7,976 bases of DNA from an uncultured candidate division Zixibacteria bacterium (lineage in GTDB: Bacteria; Zixibacteria; MSB-5A5; GN15; FEB-12), in assembly GCA_913009765.1 (NCBI GenBank), contig CAJVYT010000192.1, positions 1 to 7,976 on the forward strand, read 5' to 3'. Positions within the stretch are counted from its first letter, which is position 1; every line of letters begins with the position of its first letter. Both the position numbers and the translations under genes were made by a program. The notes beneath the pieces are model-generated. The model had not been told where the DNA came from. It saw only the letters and a list, made by a program, of their open reading frames with translations, and did not search any database. Shown here one piece after another: positions 1 through 4,563 of the stretch.

Positions 1-419
1 GGGATGGTCGTCTCAGAGAGATCGATGGCCACTATCGCTTCATCTTCATTACCCTCAAATACGAGCCAGTCGCTGCCTTTGGGATTATGATAAAACAACT
101 TCATCTTGCAACTATCGAGATAGCTGGCAATATAGAGAATATCCTCTTTGGCTATGTGATAGTCTCTGCTCTTATTGTCCATTAAAACACCTCCTATTTT
201 TTTAACACACTGAACCTTATTCTCGCCAATTAGATCCCAAACCCTATCTGTTTTAGGCGGAATACAATAGCGGTCAAGATGATACCGGTCTATCAGGTAG
301 CGTGTCCGTTTTGGGGTGAAATGCAAAGCGGCGGCCATCTCATCGAGGGTCTGTGTACGGATGGCAGATTTAATGAAAGAGAGGACGGTGGATGATGCGC
401 GATTTTTATCATTTTTCAT
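1..419 (-). CDS. HTH-domain protein, 3' end outside the window; possible in-frame fusion
   Basis: The reading frame is open from an ATG at 419-417 to the window edge (139 codons, no stop). Residues about 14-71 form an HTH-like domain (IKSAIRTQTLDEMAAALH, then TRYLIDRYHLDRYC) that is 44/58 identical to the N-terminus of the MucR-like protein at 6651-7349. Similarity ends at KVQC, just where that protein's zinc finger begins, so the finger is absent here. The frame continues through VKKIGGVL into a different sequence starting MDNKSRDYHIAKEDILYIAS, which I do not recognise. That second part has its own ATG (182-180) with an AGGAGG seven bases upstream. It may therefore be a separate gene with a decayed regulator remnant in front, or one fused protein. 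The 419 start lies inside the end of the Fic gene (11-base overlap), so it is the last visible gene of the minus operon. A DNA-binding role for the HTH part is inferred; the rest is unknown. Confidence 0.6.
   Translation of the reverse strand, partial: MKNDKNRASSTVLSFIKSAIRTQTLDEMAAALHFTPKRTRYLIDRYHLDRYCIPPKTDRVWDLIGENKVQCVKKIGGVLMDNKSRDYHIAKEDILYIASYLDSCKMKLFYHNPKGSDWLVFEGNEDEAIVAIDLSETTI
190..195 (-). promoter_or_regulatory. Perfect Shine-Dalgarno before an internal ATG at 182
   Basis: AGGAGG on the minus strand sits seven bases before an in-frame ATG (182-180) inside the longer frame that starts at 419. It is a near-ideal ribosome binding site. It suggests that translation can begin at MDNKSRD, either instead of or as well as the upstream HTH start. 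Confidence 0.65.
206..254 (-). repeat. Homology-block end shared (inverted) with 6822-6870
   Basis: This is the minus-strand partner of the 49-base block at 6822-6870, with three mismatches. Beyond base 206 the two sequences are unrelated: here the frame enters the AGGAGG and ATG of the MDNKSRD protein, there it enters the zinc finger. Confidence 0.75.
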
Positions 420-1407
420 CAATAATTTCCCAATACCCTGCTTTTAAACTCCCAACTCTTTTTATCCTGTTTTGTTCTTTGAGCTTTGCAATATCCCTTT
501 TGATGGTTTTTGTACTTACACCGCATATTTTTGCCATTTTTTCTATGGTGACGGATTTATCCTTTCCGATCAGTCTTATAATATGCTCAAGCCGTTTTAA
601 TGGGACATTTCTTGGGTCATCTTTTGGGACATCTCCGCTCTCTTCCAAAACGCCCTCGCAGGTCAGCAATATAGCCTCCAGCATAAACTCTACAAAAGGC
701 GTATCCTTGCCAATATCGTTGGATATTTCCAATGCCTTATAATATTTCTCTCCGGTATCCCTGATAACACTCTCAACCGGCATCATGGAAAAAATCTCCT
801 TCCAGCGATAGAGTATGAGTGTCTGCCATAGTCTTCCTACCCGCCCGTTCCCATCGGTAAACGGATGGATAAATTCAAGTTCATAGTGAAAAACAGAGCT
901 TTTTATGAGAGGATGAATGTCTGAGCTTCTTAACCAATCAAACAGATCATCCATCAATTGGGGAATCCGAATTGCCGGCGGGGCGATATGCACAATCTCT
1001 TTGTTATTTCCCACCCCTACATCTTTTGCCCTTAGATTTCCGGCATCTGTTAACAGCTCGCCCATCAACAGTTTATGCGCCCTTAGAAGGTCATCAATAT
1101 TTTTATAATCAAACTCATCAAGGTTCTCGTATGCCTTTATTGCGCCCCGAACCTCCGCCAATTCTTTTGCCGAGCCCAAAACTGTTTTGCCGTTGATGAT
1201 GGATGTAATCTTTTTTATGCCTAAGGAATTACCCTCTATTTCCAATGTGCCTGTGATTGTTTTTATTCTATTTACTTTTCGCAAAGCCGGTGCGATGGCT
1301 CTGTGTTCAGATAGTTCAATTTTTGCGACAACTTCGCTGATTTTGCCAACCAAACTGATAATCTTTGATGTAATGGCAAACGGGGGTTTATACAGATTGT
1401 GCGTCAT
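409..1407 (-). CDS. Class II Fic-domain AMP-transferase with C-terminal winged helix
   Basis: This encodes a 332-aa Fic protein. Fic enzymes usually move AMP from ATP onto a hydroxyl side chain of a target protein, and many act as regulators or toxins. The catalytic motif HPFTDGNGRVGR is complete (His181, Asp185, Arg189, Arg192). An N-terminal inhibitory-helix motif of the [S/T]xxxE[G/N] type is present as TLEIEG (Thr54, Glu58, Gly59), which makes it a self-inhibited class II Fic. Residues about 270-328 look like a winged HTH (VTIEKMAKICGVSTKTIKRD), so it may bind DNA and control its own operon. I chose the ATG at 1407 over an upstream in-frame start at 1461: GGGGAG lies close upstream and Fic homology begins near it (MTHNLYKPPF). 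The start overlaps the DUF2130 gene by 20 bases and the end overlaps the HTH gene, which implies co-translation. The target protein cannot be predicted. Confidence 0.9.
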   Translation of the reverse strand: MTHNLYKPPFAITSKIISLVGKISEVVAKIELSEHRAIAPALRKVNRIKTITGTLEIEGNSLGIKKITSIINGKTVLGSAKELAEVRGAIKAYENLDEFDYKNIDDLLRAHKLLMGELLTDAGNLRAKDVGVGNNKEIVHIAPPAIRIPQLMDDLFDWLRSSDIHPLIKSSVFHYELEFIHPFTDGNGRVGRLWQTLILYRWKEIFSMMPVESVIRDTGEKYYKALEISNDIGKDTPFVEFMLEAILLTCEGVLEESGDVPKDDPRNVPLKRLEHIIRLIGKDKSVTIEKMAKICGVSTKTIKRDIAKLKEQNRIKRVGSLKAGYWEIIDEK

Positions 1408-2653
1408 CCTCGCTCCCCGGTAGTTCCAGCATCGGTACCGACTGTATCGCATCACCGGCAATTCCCTTGATTGATCCGTACATTCTAATGGTATTTGTTA
1501 AGACTTTATCCAACTGTTTTTCCCGCTTGCTCCATATTTTCTGCATTGCACGTTTCTCGGTATCCAGGTCGCTTTTGAGCTGTACAAATCCCTCAACAAT
1601 TCCTTCGACCTGCAAGCGAAACTCGTTGCCGGTCAAAAACCGATACAATATTACCATCTTGTCTGCCTGGTTTTCCCTCATAATAGCCGCCTGGCTCACT
1701 CTTACAATCGACTCGCGAAGCGCAAGACATAGTCCCTTGAACTCCGAATATGTGCAGATCCACACACCGTCTTTGATACCCATTCGCTCCATATCCGCAG
1801 GCATAACTTCGGTAACAATAACGCCTATGTCTGCATTCTTGTCGCGTATATCCGCCTTAAATTTTTCAATCCAGCCGTTTTGGAATGTCTTTGTCCGTTT
1901 GCTTTCGTAATATATTTTGCCGCAGTTTTGGTGCGCTCTTGTGTTAATAATCTGCATACTATCCGCACCGCGCTCACCTTTCTTGATCTCTTCTATGGTA
2001 TCCAGAGGAAATCTGATTCGCAGGTACTCCTCTATTGCAAGCTCCTGTGCCTCTCCTTGCGCCTGCTGTGAGACTTGCTCCTGCTTGCGGCGCATCTCTT
2101 CGGTGAGTGTCTTTTGTTCGGCAAGCTGACGCTCAAGCTCTTTGATCTTGAGTTCTGCTTTGTTTTCGAACTCAGCTTGTATTTTCTGTCTCTGGTCCGA
2201 AAGTTTGCGGTTTAGCTCGCACTCTGCTTCCGCTTGGATAGTGCTTTTCAATTCGTCTTTTTCTCTCTTGAGCTTCTCAATTTCTACAACCGCTTGGTTG
2301 AGTTTGTTGATCTTGAGGGTTTTCTCCGCAAGTTCATCTGTTAGAATCTTGCGGGCAGATGACTGTTCCTTCTCTATATCCGATTTGATTTTGATTGTAA
2401 GATCGGTCTCCTTCTGTTTGAGTGCAGCCTCAACCTGTCGGGAAATCTCCTGCTGCTGTCGTTCGGTTGCCGCAGCAAGCTCTTTTTTTTCCGCCTCGAT
2501 TTTAGCCATTTCTTGCTTGTACCGTTCTCGCTTGGTATGCAGCTCAGATTCGTATTGGCCTTTGAGCTTTTGATTGACCTGCTCAAACAAAACAGCGTTG
2601 ACATCAATATCAGTGCCGCAGTTCGGACATTTGACGGTGTTGGAATCAGCCAT
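1388..2653 (-). CDS. DUF2130 coiled-coil protein with PD-(D/E)XK nuclease-like core
   Basis: This is a 421-aa protein of the DUF2130 type. The N-terminus has one CxxC pair (KCPNCG, Cys9 and Cys12), perhaps half a zinc site completed by dimerisation. Residues about 25-205 are very rich in Glu, Lys and Gln and should form a long coiled coil. The core from about 205 to 315 carries a pattern expected of a restriction-endonuclease-like fold: GERGADSMQ (Asp231), then IYYESKRTK (Glu250 and Lys252), then ADIGVIVTE. A C-terminal helical segment follows. The family is known from sequence and its nuclease activity is mostly predicted, so DNA cleavage is inference. The ATG at 2653 shares one base with the preceding stop (TGATG), so the genes are coupled; a GTG one codon earlier is less likely. 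Its place between a coiled-coil small gene and a Fic gene suggests a common function. Confidence 0.85.
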   Translation of the reverse strand: MADSNTVKCPNCGTDIDVNAVLFEQVNQKLKGQYESELHTKRERYKQEMAKIEAEKKELAAATERQQQEISRQVEAALKQKETDLTIKIKSDIEKEQSSARKILTDELAEKTLKINKLNQAVVEIEKLKREKDELKSTIQAEAECELNRKLSDQRQKIQAEFENKAELKIKELERQLAEQKTLTEEMRRKQEQVSQQAQGEAQELAIEEYLRIRFPLDTIEEIKKGERGADSMQIINTRAHQNCGKIYYESKRTKTFQNGWIEKFKADIRDKNADIGVIVTEVMPADMERMGIKDGVWICTYSEFKGLCLALRESIVRVSQAAIMRENQADKMVILYRFLTGNEFRLQVEGIVEGFVQLKSDLDTEKRAMQKIWSKREKQLDKVLTNTIRMYGSIKGIAGDAIQSVPMLELPGSEDDAQSV

Positions 2654-2892
2654 CACACTTCATTTAGTCTTTTTTTGACATCATCGCTCTTATAAAAATA
2701 CTCAATTGCCTTATTGATAATGTGACTATAGACATCGCTCTCCCTACCTCCCGGCACCTCACCATCATACAAGGGCGAGAGTATTTTAAGCCTGGTGATA
2801 TTTTTTTGGAGTATGTCGATTCTCTTATTGATAAACTCCAACTTCTCTCCGTTTGTCTCGGAAATCTTATCCAATGCGTCTAATTTACTCAT
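2653..2892 (-). CDS. Small coiled-coil hypothetical protein, 79 aa
   Basis: I do not recognise this 79-aa protein. Residues 1-40 (MSKLDALDKISETNGEKLEF onward) have heptad-like spacing and probably form a short coiled coil. The second half contains GEVPGGRESD and a helical YSHIINKAIEYFYKSDDVKK stretch. There is no signal peptide or membrane segment. The start is supported by AGGAGG at 2898-2903, five bases upstream. The stop overlaps the DUF2130 start as TGATG, so the two are probably made in fixed ratio and may interact through their coiled coils; that interaction is inference. Confidence 0.8.
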   Translation of the reverse strand: MSKLDALDKISETNGEKLEFINKRIDILQKNITRLKILSPLYDGEVPGGRESDVYSHIINKAIEYFYKSDDVKKRLNEV

Positions 2893-2901
2893 GATTACCT
2901 C

Positions 2902-3051
2902 CTAAATCCTGTAGCCATCAAACCTGTCGGTTCTGATGGTCTTGATTTGTTCTCTTGATACAGCGTCGAATATTTTCCGGATCTTCCACACAACATTGTT
3001 TTCCGAATATCCGCTTTTGACACCTTCTGCCCGCATGGCCGGAAAATTCAT
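2902..3051 (-). CDS. Small basic hypothetical protein, 49 aa
   Basis: This short frame starts MNFPAMRAEGVKSGYSENNV and ends TDRFDGYRI. Its ATG overlaps the stop of the upstream membrane-protein frame as ATGA (3051-3048), the classic layout of coupled operon genes. Its stop TAG (2904-2902) overlaps the Shine-Dalgarno of the next gene. It has several Arg and Lys residues and a likely helix (VVWKIRKIFDAVSREQIKTI), compatible with nucleic-acid binding, but I see no known domain. The tight packing is the main evidence that it is translated. Confidence 0.55.
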   Translation of the reverse strand: MNFPAMRAEGVKSGYSENNVVWKIRKIFDAVSREQIKTIRTDRFDGYRI

Positions 3052-3169
3052 TTCTCGAAATCCCGTCTAAGGCAGCCTATCAGCCCCGCCATCCAGATGA
3101 CAAGGCCTACAATGGTGATTAGTATGCTAATGGTGCCCGCAAAAGCAAAATACTGAAGGCACTATCCAT
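3048..3169 (-). pseudogene. Small single-helix membrane protein, frameshifted
   Basis: An ATG at 3169-3167 preceded by AGAGGT (spacing about six) begins MDSAFSILL, but that frame stops at 3121-3119. A second frame, offset by one base, continues as FAGTISILITIVGLVIWMAG then LIGCLRRDFEK, ending in TGA at 3050-3048. Adding one base in the A/T runs at about 3141-3150 would join them into a 40-aa protein with one transmembrane helix and a basic C-terminal tail, probably cytoplasmic. The start overlaps the end of the 65-aa gene and the stop overlaps the start of the 49-aa gene as ATGA, as expected for a real operon gene. I see no standard slippery heptamer, so a lost base or a sequencing error is more likely than programmed frameshifting. 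Confidence 0.5.
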
Positions 3170-3359
3170 TCTGAACCTCTAACATTCTTTTGTACAAGAT
3201 ATAATCGATGTTATTCTCGCCACCTTCCCTTTTAGCATTTTTTGTTACGCAAAGTTCGTATTTTTCGTCAATAGCTTTGCCGGCAAGATATTTTCCGTTG
3301 TTTTTTGTCTGTTTGACCGCTAACTCGCCTATTTTTTGCCATTTAGCCTTCTCAGCCAT
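3162..3359 (-). CDS. Hypothetical 65-aa protein, first gene of the minus operon
   Basis: This 65-aa protein begins MAEKAKWQKIGELAVKQTKN. The middle, NGKYLAGKAIDEKYELCVTK, followed by NNIDYILYKRM, loosely recalls small single-domain beta proteins of mobile elements such as DUF736-like proteins. The similarity is only by eye and I assign no function. AAGGAGG at 3367-3373 lies seven bases before the ATG, a strong ribosome binding site. A good minus-strand promoter lies at 3403-3430, so this is the promoter-proximal gene. The downstream membrane-protein start overlaps its last codons. Confidence 0.8.
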   Translation of the reverse strand: MAEKAKWQKIGELAVKQTKNNGKYLAGKAIDEKYELCVTKNAKREGGENNIDYILYKRMLEVQNG

Positions 3360-3399
3360 AAATACACCTCCTTGTTTGGCAATTGTTTCATTATTACTA

Positions 3400-3410
3400 C
3401 CTATAATAGG
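3400..3410. promoter_or_regulatory. Possible operator palindrome over the -10 box
   Basis: CCTATAATAGG is a perfect 5-bp inverted repeat with one central base that covers the minus-strand -10 box. A regulator bound here would block the promoter. Candidates encoded nearby are the Fic winged helix and the HTH/MucR-like proteins. An A+T-rich -10 box can be palindromic by chance, so support is modest. Confidence 0.35.
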
Positions 3411-3430
3411 ACATAAATCTAAAAGGTCAA
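3403..3430 (-). promoter_or_regulatory. Sigma-70 promoter of the minus-strand operon
   Basis: On the minus strand, TTGACC (3430-3425) is followed after 16 bases by TATTAT (3408-3403), close to the consensus. Transcription would start near 3397, giving a short leader before the ribosome binding site at 3367-3373. It points away from the recombinase promoter, so the two blocks are transcribed divergently. Confidence 0.7.
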
Positions 3431-3441
3431 GGGTTTATCTC

Positions 3442-3469
3442 TTGATTTTTATATAAATATGCTTATTAT
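3442..3469 (+). promoter_or_regulatory. Sigma-70-like promoter for the recombinase operon
   Basis: TTGATT (3442-3447) and TATTAT (3464-3469) are separated by 16 bases. The predicted start near 3476 coincides with an ATG, so the transcript may begin directly at a start codon. The -35 boxes of the two divergent promoters lie only 11 bases apart, so binding of one polymerase may affect the other. Confidence 0.55.
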
Positions 3470-3475
3470 ATCTGT

Positions 3476-3628
3476 ATGATGGTTGAAGATACTGAAACAG
3501 TTTTTAAAGATAACAATACTTCCAAACATAAAGAAGCGTTGTTTTATATCGGTAGTTGTTTAGGTCGGATGAAAAGCATAACAATACGACTTGTATTGTT
3601 ATCAAAAACAAACAGAAGGCGAAAATGA
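3476..3628 (+). CDS. Possible 50-aa leader ORF upstream of the recombinase
   Basis: The frame begins MMVEDTETVFKDNNTSKHKE and ends in a basic tail (SKTNRRRK). It has no Shine-Dalgarno, but its ATG falls at the predicted transcription start, so it could be read from a leaderless mRNA. Its TGA (3626-3628) overlaps the recombinase ATG as ATGA, which would couple recombinase translation to this ORF. An inverted repeat lies inside it at 3578-3602. No known domain is visible and the frame may be fortuitous. Confidence 0.3.
   Translation: MMVEDTETVFKDNNTSKHKEALFYIGSCLGRMKSITIRLVLLSKTNRRRK
3578..3602. repeat. Perfect inverted repeat, possible recombinase core site or hairpin
   Basis: Two perfect 10-bp arms (ATAACAATAC and GTATTGTTAT) flank a 5-base centre (GACTT). 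Tyrosine recombinases typically bind two inverted arms of about 10-11 bp around a short crossover region of 5-8 bp, and attachment sites often lie beside the integrase gene. The site ends 22 bases before the recombinase ATG and just before its ribosome binding site. As RNA it would also form a stem-loop that could affect translation. No second copy is visible in the window. Confidence 0.5.
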
Positions 3629-4563
3629 AACTTGAACAGGGAAATATAACCGACAGTTTGGTTGCCTGGTTGGTCAAATATACAGAGAATCTTAGGGCAA
3701 ACGGATGCCAAAACAGCACCATAACGTTGTATAACAGAATAATCAATTCATTTATTGATTATGCTAACGGTTATGCAGATGAATTGGACATAAAAGACAT
3801 AAACAGGCTTTTTATCAACAGTTATCTTGGCAAGAAGCGTGAAACTCTAAGCAAAAACACAGAAGCAACACATTTGAAAATCATAAAGTCATTTTTCAAC
3901 TTCATATCTGATAATAACAGTGATGGATACGACTTTAATCATGTATTTAAAAAGATTAACGTAAAAGTGCCGAAGAGACAGCATTCATATCTCACTGAGC
4001 AGCAGGTGACAAGGCTAATGAACACGTTGGAGAAGGAAAAGAGCAGACGGAAGAGTTTCATTGCATTTCGCAATGCAATGATGGTCAAACTGATGTTATA
4101 CAGCGGAGCCAGGGTAAGCGAGACAACAAACGTCCGTTATGGGGATATATCCACATCAGACATCGATTCGTCCTTCTATAAGATTATGATCATCGGCAAA
4201 GGCGACAAACAGGCACCAATATACATAAAAAAAGACACAATAGACGAGGAGTTCAGATATTTAAATGACATAAGGCATTATAAAGATGACGATCTTGTTT
4301 TCGTCAGCCGGAGCGGAAAGTCGATCAACAGGATCAATGTATATACGGCAGTCAAAAGGCTATTGAAGCTGTCGGGTATCAACAAGACCGGTGTTCATAT
4401 TCTGCGGCATACCCTGGCGATGAGACTGGCCGTCCGGAATGTGGATATACTTCATATTCAGAAAATAATGAGACACTCCAACATTCGGACGACTATGATC
4501 TATGCGCACAGCACCGAGACGGACAGCATGAGCGCGTTGGAAAAGTTAAATAATAATGCCTAA
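3625..4563 (+). CDS. Tyrosine recombinase / integrase (XerC/D-like)
   Basis: This encodes a 312-aa DNA recombinase that should cut and rejoin DNA through a covalent 3'-phosphotyrosine bond. An N-terminal core-binding (SAM-like) domain spans about 8-100 and the catalytic domain about 118-305. All active-site residues are visible: Arg163 (SGARVSE), Lys192 (IGKGDKQ), His258 and Arg261 (VHILRHT), His284 (MRHSN) and nucleophile Tyr293 (TMIYAHS). Length is normal for simple Xer-type enzymes without an arm-binding domain. I chose the ATG at 3625 because GAAGG lies just upstream; an in-frame TTG at 3556 would add 23 residues unlike the family. The end overlaps the topoisomerase start by eight bases. 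It probably integrates, excises or resolves the element that carries it; a 10-bp inverted repeat just upstream may be its substrate. Confidence 0.93.
   Translation: MKLEQGNITDSLVAWLVKYTENLRANGCQNSTITLYNRIINSFIDYANGYADELDIKDINRLFINSYLGKKRETLSKNTEATHLKIIKSFFNFISDNNSDGYDFNHVFKKINVKVPKRQHSYLTEQQVTRLMNTLEKEKSRRKSFIAFRNAMMVKLMLYSGARVSETTNVRYGDISTSDIDSSFYKIMIIGKGDKQAPIYIKKDTIDEEFRYLNDIRHYKDDDLVFVSRSGKSINRINVYTAVKRLLKLSGINKTGVHILRHTLAMRLAVRNVDILHIQKIMRHSNIRTTMIYAHSTETDSMSALEKLNNNA

Noticed and set aside
392..742. Long plus-strand frames across the Fic and DUF2130 genes
   Set aside because: They are antisense to well-supported genes, lack ribosome sites and show no known domain.
3048..3359. Amber read-through joining the 65-aa protein to the membrane helix
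   Set aside because: The TAG at 3164-3162 is in frame with the membrane frame, but a separate ATG with its own ribosome site overlaps this stop and explains the layout better with one lost base. Nothing else points to stop-codon recoding.
3556..3624. N-terminal extension of the recombinase from a TTG at 3556
   Set aside because: The extra 23 residues look unlike recombinase sequence and cross the inverted repeat; the ATG at 3625 has a ribosome site and gives normal length.
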